Positions 6,779 through 14,970 are shown, numbered from the stretch's first letter. The stretch: 23,931 nucleotides of DNA from Elusimicrobiota bacterium (GCA_003482905.1 DMXM01000012.1:10998-34928), one strand, 5' to 3'. Program-made: numbers and translations. Notes: generated by a model from the sequence alone, not told the origin.

Positions 6779-7192
6779 ATGAAAAAGATACTTTTTCTCT
6801 GCACCGGCAATTCCTGCCGCAGCCAGATGGCCGAGGGCTGGGGGAAAAAACTGCTGGCCGGCAAGGCCGAGGTCTTTTCAGCCGGCACCAACCCCGGCAC
6901 GGTAGACCCGCGCGCCATAAAGGTGATGGCCGAAGCCGGGGTGGATATTTCAGGCCACAGGTCCAAGTACGCTTCCGAATTCAAGGATCTCGCTTTCGAC
7001 CTGGTAGTCACGGTCTGCGACAAGGTGCGGGAAATCTGCCCCGTGTGGTTCGGCAAGGCGGAGAAACTGCATAAAAGTTTCGAGGACCCGCCTTTCCTCG
7101 CCAAAGAGGCGAAGACCGAGGAAGAGGCGCTGGCGCATTACCGCCGGGTACGCGACGAAATACGGGATTTTGTTTCAGGCGTGATCAAATGA
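6779..7192 (+). CDS. arsC: thioredoxin-coupled arsenate reductase
   Basis: 137 aa, low-molecular-weight phosphatase fold. The P-loop LFLCTGNSCRSQMAEG gives the nucleophile Cys8 with Cys13, Asn11 and Arg14. The redox relay cysteines Cys80 and Cys87 lie in VVTVCDKVREICPV, with the same seven-residue spacing as Cys82/Cys89 of the S. aureus pI258 enzyme. The general acid is in KSFEDPP. It reduces As(V) to As(III) and is recycled by thioredoxin. GAGGAAAT precedes the ATG, one base after the arsM stop, and the stop overlaps acr3 by 4 bases, linking reduction to export. Confidence 0.95.
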   Translation: MKKILFLCTGNSCRSQMAEGWGKKLLAGKAEVFSAGTNPGTVDPRAIKVMAEAGVDISGHRSKYASEFKDLAFDLVVTVCDKVREICPVWFGKAEKLHKSFEDPPFLAKEAKTEEEALAHYRRVRDEIRDFVSGVIK

Positions 7193-8238
7193 ACGTATTC
7201 GAAAAATATCTTACCCTGTGGGTGGCGGTCTGCATGGCCGTGGGCATTGTGATCGGTAAAATACTGCCGCAAGCCGTTGAGGCGCTGCGCGGCATGGAAT
7301 TCGGTACTGGGTCTCATATCAACATCCCCATCGCCGTACTGTTGTGGCTGATGCTATATCCAATGATGCTCAAGATAGACTTCGGCTCGCTTACGAACGC
7401 GGGCAGAAAGCCGAAAGGCCTTTTTATTACGCTGGCGGTAAACTGGCTGGTCAAACCTTTTTCAATGGCCCTGCTGGGCTGGGTATTCTTCAAGCATATC
7501 TTCACGCCCTGGATAGGCCCGGAGCTGGCGGAGCAGTACATAGCCGGCGTCATCATACTGGCGGCCGCGCCGTGCACAGCCATGGTTTTCGTGTGGAGCT
7601 ACCTTACCGACGGGGACCCGGCCTATACGCTGGTGCAGGTTGCCGTAAACGACCTGATAATGCTGGTGGCTTTCGCGCCCATAGTGAAGTATCTGGTCAG
7701 CGGCGCCTCTTCGCTGGTGGTGCCGTTCTCCGTGCTGTTGTGGGCGGTTTTAATTTTTATAGTTGTCCCGCTGTCTGCCGGGGCTTTCACGCGTACTGTC
7801 CTTGTCAAGACGCACGGGAAGGCATGGTTTGAGAATTCCTTCCTGCCTAAATTCCACCCGCTCAGCGTGATGGCCCTGCTATCCACCCTGGTGTTCATAT
7901 TCGCCTTCCAGGCGGAAAATATCACTGCGCGCTTCGCGCACGTGCTGCTTATTGCCGTGCCCATAACCATACAGGTCTATTTCAACTCCGGCCTGGTGTA
8001 CTTCCTTATGCGTAAATTTAAAGTGGAGTTCTGCGTGGCCGCCCCCGGCGCTCTGATAGGGGCCAGCAATTTCTTCGAACTGGCCGTAGCCACCGCCATC
8101 GCCCTGTTCGGCCCGGATTCCGGGGCCGCCCTGGCCACCGTTGTGGGTGTTCTGGTGGAGGTGCCGGTGATGCTCAGTGTGGTAAAATTCTGCAACGGCA
8201 CACGGCACTGGTTCGGCGGCGCTCCCGCCAGCGCGTGA
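7189..8238 (+). CDS. acr3: Acr3 arsenite efflux transporter
   Basis: 349 aa, about ten membrane helices. Family hallmarks are the opening EKYLTLWVAVCMAVGIVIGK, the WLMLYPMMLKIDF segment, the conserved Cys129 in ILAAAPCTAMVFVWS, VNDLIMLVAFAPIVKYL, and an acidic residue in the late membrane helix VLVEVPVMLSVV. It exports arsenite across the inner membrane using the proton gradient. It begins within the arsC stop (ATGA) and is the last gene tightly coupled to the ars operon; 73 bases separate it from the next gene. Confidence 0.95.
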   Translation: MNVFEKYLTLWVAVCMAVGIVIGKILPQAVEALRGMEFGTGSHINIPIAVLLWLMLYPMMLKIDFGSLTNAGRKPKGLFITLAVNWLVKPFSMALLGWVFFKHIFTPWIGPELAEQYIAGVIILAAAPCTAMVFVWSYLTDGDPAYTLVQVAVNDLIMLVAFAPIVKYLVSGASSLVVPFSVLLWAVLIFIVVPLSAGAFTRTVLVKTHGKAWFENSFLPKFHPLSVMALLSTLVFIFAFQAENITARFAHVLLIAVPITIQVYFNSGLVYFLMRKFKVEFCVAAPGALIGASNFFELAVATAIALFGPDSGAALATVVGVLVEVPVMLSVVKFCNGTRHWFGGAPASA

Positions 8239-8255
8239 TCGCCGCAAATTGCCTC

Positions 8256-8284
8256 TTGAAAACCGGCGGCAGATATTGTGGAAT
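8256..8284 (+). promoter_or_regulatory. possible promoter for the PhnD-type gene
   Basis: TTGAAA (8256-8261), 17 bases, TGGAAT (8279-8284) in the 73-base gap after acr3. No terminator is visible after acr3, so read-through from the ars operon is equally possible. Confidence 0.25.
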
Positions 8285-8311
8285 GGGGGTAGATTAGCGG
8301 GAGGGGGGGTC

Positions 8312-9226
8312 ATGAAAATAAGGTTTATAAACTGGTTCATCGCGGCCGGTTGTGTTGCCGCCGCACTTTTGGCGGGCTGCGGGCGCAGGGACGAGGCGAC
8401 GGTCGGGACTCCGGAAAATCCATTGGTGGTGGTCCTGTCGCCCGCCCACGCTCCATCGGCGTCGTCAGGCGCTCTTGCCCTGCTTGAAAAGCATCTTGAA
8501 GCCGCTACCGGCATGTCCATAGAAATGAAAGTGGCGCTGTCCCCGGCCGACACCATAAAGAAGTTCGACTCCGACCTGGCGGACGCGGGCCTCGTCACGC
8601 TGGAGGAATACCTGGTGGCCAGGGAGGAGTACGGCGTCAGGCCGGTGCTGCAGGTGTTGCGCGGCAATAAGCTTTCGGTGTACGATGGCGTTATTCTGAC
8701 CAAGGCAGTCGGCGGCGCCAAAAGCGTGGCCGGCCTCGCCGGAAAGAAGGTCGGTTTTACCGGGCCCTATTCGGTCAGCGGTTTTACCCTGCCCTCTATT
8801 TATCTTAAAAAAGCGGGCGTGGAAGTGAACCCGGATTTCTCCCCGAGCCACGATGGGAATCTTCAAAAGCTGATCCGGGGGGAGGTCTACGCGGCGGCCA
8901 CTTATGCCAGGCAGGCCGCGCGGCAACCCGGCCTGAAGATCCTGGCGGTTACCGGCAAGGTGCCCAATGAGCCGCTGATAGTGAGGCGTGACCTGAGCCC
9001 CGAAAAACGCGCCGCGCTGGCCTCGGCGTTCGTCAGGCTCGCCGATACCAGGGAAGGCCGCGCCGCCCTTGCCGCGCTTGCCGATATCACGGGCTTCCGG
9101 CCAGCCGACGAGGACGTTTACAGGCCGGTACACGACCTTATCCGCTCCGAGGGCAAGACCGTTTACGATCTAGTGCCGGACGGCTGGTATATATACAGGC
9201 TTAACCAGCCGTATTACCCTAATTAG
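8312..9226 (+). CDS. PhnD-type phosphate/phosphonate-binding lipoprotein
   Basis: 304 aa from ATG 8312, which has GGGAGGGGGG just upstream; an in-frame ATG at 8249 would bury the signal peptide and is rejected. The signal peptide ends LLAGC with Cys23 as lipidation site. The mature part fits the PhnD-like periplasmic binding fold: VVLSPAHAPS, then DTIKKFDSDLADAGLVTLEEYLVAREEYG, then LAGKKVGFTGPYSVSGFTLP and GEVYAAATYARQA. Members bind phosphonate or phosphite, and the arsenite sensor AioX belongs to the same superfamily. No ABC permease or ATPase is adjacent, so it may sense rather than transport. Its place right after acr3 suggests arsenic or phosphorus oxyanions, but the ligand is not determined. 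Confidence 0.75.
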   Translation: MKIRFINWFIAAGCVAAALLAGCGRRDEATVGTPENPLVVVLSPAHAPSASSGALALLEKHLEAATGMSIEMKVALSPADTIKKFDSDLADAGLVTLEEYLVAREEYGVRPVLQVLRGNKLSVYDGVILTKAVGGAKSVAGLAGKKVGFTGPYSVSGFTLPSIYLKKAGVEVNPDFSPSHDGNLQKLIRGEVYAAATYARQAARQPGLKILAVTGKVPNEPLIVRRDLSPEKRAALASAFVRLADTREGRAALAALADITGFRPADEDVYRPVHDLIRSEGKTVYDLVPDGWYIYRLNQPYYPN

Positions 9227-9247
9227 GCCGGCTTTTTCCGTAAAAGG

Positions 9248-9253
9248 TATAAT
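9248..9253 (+). promoter_or_regulatory. possible -10 box for the response regulator gene
   Basis: A consensus TATAAT lies 24 bases before the ATG at 9278. No convincing -35 box is found at the usual distance, so this is a weak call. Confidence 0.3.
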
Positions 9254-9277
9254 CAGTGTGTTCAGGACGAACTGCCT

Positions 9278-9652
9278 ATGATCAAAATACTGGTGGCTGA
9301 CGACAACGAGCAGATCACGGAGTCCCTTTCTAAATTGCTCAAGGATTACGACGTGACACTTGCGCACGACGGGAAGTCGGCGCTGGATATCGCCGCTTCC
9401 TGGAAGCCGGACCTTGTCCTGCTGGACGTGGCCATGCCGGTAATGAGCGGCATAGAAGTGCTGGGAAAGCTTATGGCCATGCCGCGCAGACCGCTGGTGA
9501 TAATGCTGACCGGCGACGAGTCCGTGGAAACGGTGTCCAAGGCCATGGGCATAGGCGTATTTTCATACATAACTAAGCCGCTCGACGCGGATTTGCTGCT
9601 GGACCAGGTGCGCAAGGCCGCGGAATTCCTGAATAAAAGTTCCGCGGCCTGA
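9278..9652 (+). CDS. single-domain response regulator (CheY-like receiver)
   Basis: 124 aa, receiver domain only. Acidic pocket Asp8/Asp9 in LVADDNE, phosphoacceptor Asp50 in VLLDVAMPVMSG, Thr78 in IMLTGDES and Lys100 in YITKPLDADL are all present, so it should be phosphorylatable. There is no output domain, so it acts through protein contact or in a phosphorelay. No histidine kinase is in the window. A weak AGGA lies about 10 bases before the ATG. It follows the PhnD-type gene by 51 bases and is closed by a strong terminator, so the two could form one signalling unit, but that is inference. Confidence 0.9.
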   Translation: MIKILVADDNEQITESLSKLLKDYDVTLAHDGKSALDIAASWKPDLVLLDVAMPVMSGIEVLGKLMAMPRRPLVIMLTGDESVETVSKAMGIGVFSYITKPLDADLLLDQVRKAAEFLNKSSAA

Positions 9653-9672
9653 CCGCTCGCTGGCTGCCCACA

Positions 9673-9714
9673 AAAGAAGAACCCCGCGTCCTTTGGGAGG
9701 CGGGGTTCTTCTTT
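9673..9714. terminator. bidirectional intrinsic terminator
   Basis: AAAGAAGAACCCCGC (9673-9687) and GCGGGGTTCTTCTTT (9700-9714) form a perfect 15-bp stem with a 12-nt loop, A-rich on one flank and T-rich on the other. It lies between the convergent response regulator and MFS genes and can serve both. Confidence 0.9.
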
Positions 9715-9732
9715 GCAGGCCACGCCGTGTTT

Positions 9733-11073
9733 TCAGGCCTCGTCTTCCACCAGCGGCCTGTGCTCCTCTATCAGGGGCTCCGATCTCTTCTTCAGCGGCG
9801 TCTCGTTCCACAGGCGGGTCATCAGCAGGGCGCCCATCACGGAGAAAGGCATTATCATATAGGTCCACGAGCCCCAGCCCCACTTGTCCAGGAAATGCCC
9901 CATCAGAAAGCCGGTAAGCCCGCTGGCCAGGTACTGCACGCCGTCGAGCAGCCCCGCCACGGTGGAGGCGGCGCGCGTGCCGCCGAAGTCCATGGAGGCC
10001 GTGCCGGTGAGCATACCGTGTACGCCGAAGATCCACATGCAGGAGAACCCGATCATGAAAGAGGCTACTAGCGGGCTGGCCGTGCGGCCGAGGATGAACA
10101 GGGAGACCGCCTGGCCCAGGTAGAAGATGAACGCCACGGGGGCGCGGCGCGACTGAAACAGCTTGTCGGAAATATAGCCGCACAGTATGCCGCCTATTAT
10201 TCCTCCCACGGTAATGCCGGAGGTGGCTATGGAAAACAGCGTGGTGCCGTGTTCGATCTTATGCACCTCGCTCAGGAAAGGGACGAACCAGAGCAGGAGG
10301 CCCTGCCGCACGAAACCGGTGCAGAATTCGGAAACGGCCAGCGTGACTATAACCGGGTTGGTGAACACGCGCCGCGCCAGCTCGCCCAGCTTGAGGGGTT
10401 TGTCCTTGTCCGCCTCGTGGGAGGAGGCGTCCCCGGTGTTGAAGTTCTCAAAGCCGGCGTCCTTGGGGGTATCTTTTACTAAAAACAGATCGACCAGGAA
10501 CATGGTGAATATCGCGCCCGAGGGGATCAGGAAGACCATATACCAGGGGAGGGTGGACATGATCCAGCCGCCCACCGTCATGGCCAGGAAATAACCGCCG
10601 GAGATCATTATGCCGAATATGCCCCCGAAGACGCCGCGTTCCTTTACGTGGAACCACGGGGCGTTCACCTTGACCACGGAAAGGGCGCCGAAGGACTGGA
10701 AGTACTGGTTCACTGCGTACAGGAGGGACATGCCCACTATCAGTTTGGTCTGCCAGCCGCCCAGGAACAGCAGGCCTATCACCAGGTTCAGCAGTGACGC
10801 TCCCAGCGCGCCTATGAGGATGGCTTTCTTGCCGCCTATGCGGTCGGCCAGCGGGCCGTTGAACATGACCGAAAGGGCGTAGGTCCAGAAGCCCGCCGTG
10901 GCTATTATGCCGAATTCCGCCTTGCTCAGGTGGAACATGTCCATCATGGACTTGGAGGCCACGTTCAGGTTGTAGCGGCCCATATAGAAGGTGGCGTAGG
11001 TGAGGCCGAGGGGGAACCAGTTCATGAAACGGCGCCGGCGGTAAACGGCGGGGTGGTTGGGGGCTTCGGACAT
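9733..11073 (-). CDS. organophosphate:phosphate antiporter-type MFS transporter (GlpT/UhpC-like)
   Basis: 446 aa, twelve predicted membrane helices. The opening FPLGLTYATFYMGRYNLNVA and the MFS loop GPLADRIGGKKA are typical of the OPA family. Arg33 and Arg256 (in FCTGFVRQGLLLWF) occupy the places of the two GlpT phosphate-binding arginines, Arg45 and Arg269. A charged central loop (about 200-232) separates the halves. The start has CAGGAG upstream. It probably exchanges a sugar phosphate or glycerol-3-phosphate for phosphate; the specific substrate cannot be told. It is not ArsJ, which is a different MFS type coupled to GAPDH. It is downstream of the WD40 gene but probably has its own promoter. 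Confidence 0.82.
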   Translation of the reverse strand: MSEAPNHPAVYRRRRFMNWFPLGLTYATFYMGRYNLNVASKSMMDMFHLSKAEFGIIATAGFWTYALSVMFNGPLADRIGGKKAILIGALGASLLNLVIGLLFLGGWQTKLIVGMSLLYAVNQYFQSFGALSVVKVNAPWFHVKERGVFGGIFGIMISGGYFLAMTVGGWIMSTLPWYMVFLIPSGAIFTMFLVDLFLVKDTPKDAGFENFNTGDASSHEADKDKPLKLGELARRVFTNPVIVTLAVSEFCTGFVRQGLLLWFVPFLSEVHKIEHGTTLFSIATSGITVGGIIGGILCGYISDKLFQSRRAPVAFIFYLGQAVSLFILGRTASPLVASFMIGFSCMWIFGVHGMLTGTASMDFGGTRAASTVAGLLDGVQYLASGLTGFLMGHFLDKWGWGSWTYMIMPFSVMGALLMTRLWNETPLKKRSEPLIEEHRPLVEDEA

Positions 11074-11105
11074 TATTCAAGCTCCTGTCTAAGAAGGTAT
11101 GATCA

Positions 11106-11111
11106 ATTATA
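11106..11111 (-). promoter_or_regulatory. possible -10 box of the MFS transporter gene
   Basis: On the minus strand TATAAT sits 32 bases before the ATG at 11073, inside an A+T-rich patch of the 160-base gap between the MFS and WD40 genes. No good -35 box is visible. Confidence 0.35.
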
Positions 11112-11233
11112 TAAATTTGGGAAATGGGCGTTTGTAAAACCCGTGGAAAGAGCGTTGGACAGACTCCTGGGATATGAATCCTACAATACCGCTGGCGGAC
11201 GCCCGGAGTACATATTGGAGCCCCTCTTAGATG

Positions 11234-12106
11234 TTAGAGGGACCAGATATTTATGGTTTTGTCGCCGGACGCGCTGGCTATGTACTTGCCGTCGGGGGAA
11301 ACGTCCACGCCGTGTATCTCGTCCGTGTGCCCCTCATAGGTCTTCAGGCAGGTCCCGGAGACCGGGTCCCATACCTTTACGGCCAGGCCGCCTGTTACCA
11401 GCCGTTTCCCGTCCGGGGTGAAGGCTACGGAGTTTAACCAGTCCGAATCCTTGATGGAACCGATTTCTTCCAGTTTCTCCGCGTCCCAGATCTCAAGGCG
11501 CTTCTCCATGCCGGTGGCGGCGGCCAGCATATTGCCGTCCGGTGAAAAAGCCAGTGCCTTTACCCCGTAAATATACGAGTCATTATCTTTCAGCAGGTTG
11601 CCGGAAGGGGTTTCAAGGAACTGCAGCTCCACGCCGCCGACGGCCAGCAGCCCCCTGGAAGAAAGGGCCAGCGTTTTAATGTCGCCTATAGCGGGGGTGA
11701 GGGTATTCTCCAGCCAGCACTTGGGGGACGAAAAGACCTTAATGGTGGCGTCGTCGGAGCCGGAATACAGGAACTTCCCGTCGCAGGTGAAGGCAAGGCA
11801 GTTAACGGGAGAGGCGTGTTTGGCGGCCGAGGCCAGGGTCGAGCAATCCGAGGTGCGCCAGATCTTCACGTTTTTATCCCAGGAAGACGAGGCGAAGACG
11901 TCGCCGTCGGGGGCGAACGCCAGCGCCCGCACGTCGCCCTCGTGGGCCTGCAGGGTCTGTATCTCTATGCCGTCCGGTATGGACCAGAGCTTGATGGCGT
12001 TGTCTTTTCCGCCGGTGGCCAGAAACTTTCCGCACGGGGAAAAAGCCAGCGCCAGTACTCCCTCCGTGTGCCCCCGCAGTGTTTTTATCAGTCCGTTATC
12101 AGCCAT
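11234..12106 (-). CDS. WD40-repeat beta-propeller protein
   Basis: 290 aa from ATG 12106, chosen because GGGGGGA lies just upstream; a longer frame from 12142 has no such site. The protein consists almost wholly of WD40 units. Repeats such as GHTEGVLALAFSPCGKFLAT...AIKLWS and GHTDEIHGVDVSPDGKYIAS...TINIWSL recur about every 40 residues, giving roughly seven blades, one closed propeller. Blades four and five are degenerate. There is no signal peptide or other domain, so it is probably a cytosolic interaction scaffold. Partner unknown. It is divergent from cysE and may have its own promoter in the A+T-rich 173-base gap. Confidence 0.88.
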   Translation of the reverse strand: MADNGLIKTLRGHTEGVLALAFSPCGKFLATGGKDNAIKLWSIPDGIEIQTLQAHEGDVRALAFAPDGDVFASSSWDKNVKIWRTSDCSTLASAAKHASPVNCLAFTCDGKFLYSGSDDATIKVFSSPKCWLENTLTPAIGDIKTLALSSRGLLAVGGVELQFLETPSGNLLKDNDSYIYGVKALAFSPDGNMLAAATGMEKRLEIWDAEKLEEIGSIKDSDWLNSVAFTPDGKRLVTGGLAVKVWDPVSGTCLKTYEGHTDEIHGVDVSPDGKYIASASGDKTINIWSL

Positions 12107-12239
12107 ATAGTCCCCCCGGCCGTCTCCGCTAGAACAGAGCATAATTTATATAATTTGAGGGCAAGATGCAAAGGCAATGCGCGCTGGTTAAATAATCTCA
12201 GCCTCCAACTTGCTAACAGGGCGCTTTTAAATAAAAATA

Positions 12240-12245
12240 TATAAT
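12240..12245 (+). promoter_or_regulatory. possible -10 box of the cysE operon
   Basis: TATAAT sits 35 bases before the cysE ATG, at the end of an A+T-rich stretch (12225-12247) that contrasts with the G+C-rich surroundings. The -35 box is unclear. Confidence 0.35.
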
Positions 12246-12279
12246 ACAACTGTGCCGCGGGGAGGGGGATAAGGAAAAA

Positions 12280-12900
12280 ATGAATTTTGCCGAAGACATA
12301 AGAACGGTTTTCGAAAAGGATCCCGCCGCGCGGAGTTTGGCTGAAGTGATATTTTGCTATCCCGGCCTGCATGCCGTATGGCTGTACCGCCCCGCGCACT
12401 GGCTATGGACGACCGGCCTCTATTTCCCCGCCCGTCTTTTGTCCCATATCACCCGCTTCCTTACGGGCGTGGATATCCACCCCGGAGCTAAAATAGGCAG
12501 GCGCTTCTTTATAGACCACGGCATGGGCGTGGTAATAGGCGAGACCGCCGAGATCGGCGACGATGTGCTGATGTACCAGGGCGTGGTGCTGGGCGGCACT
12601 TCTCTTGAACACAAGAAGCGCCATCCCACCCTTGGCAACGGCGTCGTTGTCGGCGCGGGCGCTACCGTGCTTGGCGCCATCAAGATAGGGGACCGCGCGC
12701 GCATAGGCGCCGGCTCCGTAGTCCTGCACGAAGTCCCGGCCGAAACCACCGTGTTCGGCGTCCCCGCGCACAGCGCGCGGGGCGGGGCCGAAGGCCGCGC
12801 CCAGCTTGACCACAATAAACTGCCGGACTACTGCGGCGAGGAAATGCGCCGCGTGAGGACCGAACTGGAAGAGCTGCGCCGGGAGATAGCCGCCAAATGA
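12280..12900 (+). CDS. cysE: serine O-acetyltransferase
   Basis: 206 aa, the short bacterial form lacking much of the N-terminal helical domain of E. coli CysE. It makes O-acetylserine from serine and acetyl-CoA, the first step of cysteine synthesis. The left-handed beta-helix is evident from hexapeptide repeats (GVDIHPGAKIGRRFFIDHG, then VVVGAGATVLGAIKIGDRARIG). Catalytic His80 (IDHGMGVVIGE) and His115 (KRHP) keep the 35-residue spacing of E. coli His158/His193. AAGGA precedes the ATG. The stop overlaps cysK by 4 bases, so the two enzymes that form the cysteine synthase complex are co-translated. The C-terminus (EELRREIAAK) does not show the terminal Ile that usually docks into CysK. Confidence 0.95.
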   Translation: MNFAEDIRTVFEKDPAARSLAEVIFCYPGLHAVWLYRPAHWLWTTGLYFPARLLSHITRFLTGVDIHPGAKIGRRFFIDHGMGVVIGETAEIGDDVLMYQGVVLGGTSLEHKKRHPTLGNGVVVGAGATVLGAIKIGDRARIGAGSVVLHEVPAETTVFGVPAHSARGGAEGRAQLDHNKLPDYCGEEMRRVRTELEELRREIAAK

Positions 12901-13847
12901 AATACGCCGCCGATATGAGCGGCCTTATCGGCCGCACGCCGCTGGTAAAGATCAACCGTCTGGCCGCCGGCGGTTCCGCGCTGCTGCTGGCAAAACTGGA
13001 ATCTTTTAACCCTTCCTTCAGCGTAAAGGACAGGGCCGCCTACGGCATGCTGAAAGACGCCGAGGACCGCGGGCTCCTGATGCCCGGGGCGCGCATAGTG
13101 GAGCCGACCAGCGGCAATACGGGCATAGGGCTGGCCTGGCTTTGCGCCATAAAGGGCTACCGCCTGGTGCTGACCATGCCCGATACCATGAGCGTGGAAC
13201 GGCGCAAGATCCTGCACGCCTTCGGCGCCGAGATCGTTCTTACCCCGGGCCCGGCGGGCATGGCCGGGGCGGTCGCGAAGGCGGAAGAGATACTGGCGGC
13301 CACGCCGGGAAGTTTTATGCCCCGGCAGTTCTCCAACCCGGCCAACCCGGCCGTTCACCAGCGCACCACCGGCGAGGAGATCCTGGCCGATACCGACGGA
13401 AAAATTGACGTATTTGTGGCCGGGGTAGGCACGGGGGGCACTATTACCGGGGTGGCGCGCGCCCTTAAGAACAGGCGCCCCGGGGTAAAAATTATAGCCG
13501 TGGAGCCGGCCGCTTCCCCGGTGCTTTCGGGCGGCGCGGCCGGACCGCACCGGCTACAGGGTATCGGCGCTAATTTTACCCCCGAGATCCTGGACTTGAG
13601 TTTGCTGGACCAGGTGGTGAAAGTGACGGATGTTAACGCCGGGATCATGGCCAGGCGTCTGATGGCCGAGGAGGGGATACTGGCCGGCATCTCGTCCGGG
13701 GCGGCCATGCAGGCGGCCGTGGAAGCCGCTTTAAAGCCCGAGTACTCCGGGAAGACCATAGTGGTCATACTGCCGGATACGGGTGAGCGGTATCTCAGTA
13801 CCTGGCTGTTCGACGACCTGCCGCCCGCGGGCGCGGCCAACCTCTGA
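12897..13847 (+). CDS. cysK: cysteine synthase A (O-acetylserine sulfhydrylase)
   Basis: 316 aa, fold-type II PLP enzyme converting O-acetylserine and sulfide to cysteine. The PLP lysine is Lys44 in NPSFSVKDRAA; the substrate loop is EPTSGNTGIGLA; the phosphate-binding glycines are in GVGTGGTITGVARAL; the pyridine-contact Ser is in GISSGAAMQAAV. Length is normal. It overlaps cysE by 4 bases. Cysteine supply may matter in a cell carrying many thiol-based arsenic proteins, but the two operons are separate and no regulatory link is visible. Confidence 0.95.
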   Translation: MKYAADMSGLIGRTPLVKINRLAAGGSALLLAKLESFNPSFSVKDRAAYGMLKDAEDRGLLMPGARIVEPTSGNTGIGLAWLCAIKGYRLVLTMPDTMSVERRKILHAFGAEIVLTPGPAGMAGAVAKAEEILAATPGSFMPRQFSNPANPAVHQRTTGEEILADTDGKIDVFVAGVGTGGTITGVARALKNRRPGVKIIAVEPAASPVLSGGAAGPHRLQGIGANFTPEILDLSLLDQVVKVTDVNAGIMARRLMAEEGILAGISSGAAMQAAVEAALKPEYSGKTIVVILPDTGERYLSTWLFDDLPPAGAANL

Positions 13848-13851
13848 AAAT

Positions 13852-14970
13852 ATGAAACTTGCCAAAACTAAAATAATGGGCCTGATGAGCGGCACTTCCG
13901 CCGATGGGCTTTCTATAGCTCTTTGCGAGGCCGCCGGCCGCGGCCTTAAAGTCCTTAAATTCTCCAGTTACGCTTATCCGGCCGGGCTCCAGGCCAGGAT
14001 CCTGGCCGCGAGGGAACTGGACGCCGCGGAACTATCGGCGCTTAATTTCGAGCTGGGACGCCTTTGGGCCGGCATGGTCAGAAAATTCTGCCGGGCGCAT
14101 GGAGTGGCCTATAAAAGCATAGCCGTCATAGGCTCCCACGGCCAGACCGTGTGGCACGCGTCTGGCGAACGCGGGCATACGCTGCAGATAGGCGAGGCCG
14201 CTTTCATAGCCGAGGAAACCGGCCGCCCCGTGGTCTGCGATTTTCGCCCCGCCGATATGGCCGCGGGGGGGGAGGGGGCGCCTCTTATCCCCTTCATGGA
14301 TGAATACCTGTTCGGCGGCGGCAGCCCCGCCGCGCTGCAGAATATCGGCGGCGTGGGTAATATCGCTTTTGTGGGAAAGGGCGTAAAAACTTCCGGCTTC
14401 GACACCGGCCCGGGCAATTCCCTGATGGATACGGCGGTCGCGCTGCTCTCGGGCGGGAAACTGGCGTACGATAAAGACGGCCTGTGGGCCGGCGCCGGCG
14501 CCCCCGACCTGGCCAGGGTATATAAACTGCTGGAAGCCCCGTTCTTCGGCCGCCGTCCGCCCAAGTCCCTGGACCGCGGCGAGTACTCGTTGGCCTTCCT
14601 GCGCAGACATTTCGCCGGGCAGTTGAACGGGCGCCGCTCGCGCGACCTGCTGGCCACGCTGAATCTTTTTACGGCCGCCTCCATCGCCCTGGCCTTTAAA
14701 CGTTACGCCCCGCGGGGTACGCGCGAACTTATAGTGAGCGGCGGCGGGGCGCTTAACCCGGTATTGATGGACAATATCGCCGCCCTGCTCCTGCCGTCCG
14801 GCGCGCGCGTCCGGTCGAGCGCCGAGCTCGGCCTGCACCCGCTGGCCAAGGAGCCGGCCTGCTTCGCCCTGCTGGCCTGGCTGGCGCTGGAAGGGCGCGT
14901 CAACCACTGCCCGTCGGCTACCGGCGCCCGCGGCCGGCGCGTGCTGGGCAAGATCCTCCCCGGGCGTTAA
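13852..14970 (+). CDS. anmK: anhydro-N-acetylmuramic acid kinase
   Basis: 372 aa from ATG 13852, four bases after the cysK stop; an in-frame ATG at 13783 lies inside cysK and is rejected. AnmK hydrolyses and phosphorylates 1,6-anhydro-MurNAc to MurNAc-6-phosphate in peptidoglycan recycling. Signatures present: IMGLMSGTSADGLSIAL (nucleotide site), VIGSHGQTVWH, CDFRPADMAAGGEGAPL with the catalytic Asp, NIGGVGNI and GFDTGPGNSLMD. No Shine-Dalgarno sequence is obvious, so translation may be coupled to cysK. The pairing with cysteine genes has no evident metabolic reason. Confidence 0.93.
   Translation: MKLAKTKIMGLMSGTSADGLSIALCEAAGRGLKVLKFSSYAYPAGLQARILAARELDAAELSALNFELGRLWAGMVRKFCRAHGVAYKSIAVIGSHGQTVWHASGERGHTLQIGEAAFIAEETGRPVVCDFRPADMAAGGEGAPLIPFMDEYLFGGGSPAALQNIGGVGNIAFVGKGVKTSGFDTGPGNSLMDTAVALLSGGKLAYDKDGLWAGAGAPDLARVYKLLEAPFFGRRPPKSLDRGEYSLAFLRRHFAGQLNGRRSRDLLATLNLFTAASIALAFKRYAPRGTRELIVSGGGALNPVLMDNIAALLLPSGARVRSSAELGLHPLAKEPACFALLAWLALEGRVNHCPSATGARGRRVLGKILPGR

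Noticed and set aside
9733..11073. MFS gene as arsJ
   Set aside because: Its arginines and opening match GlpT/UhpC-type antiporters, no GAPDH gene is adjacent, and it is convergent to and separated by a terminator from the ars region.
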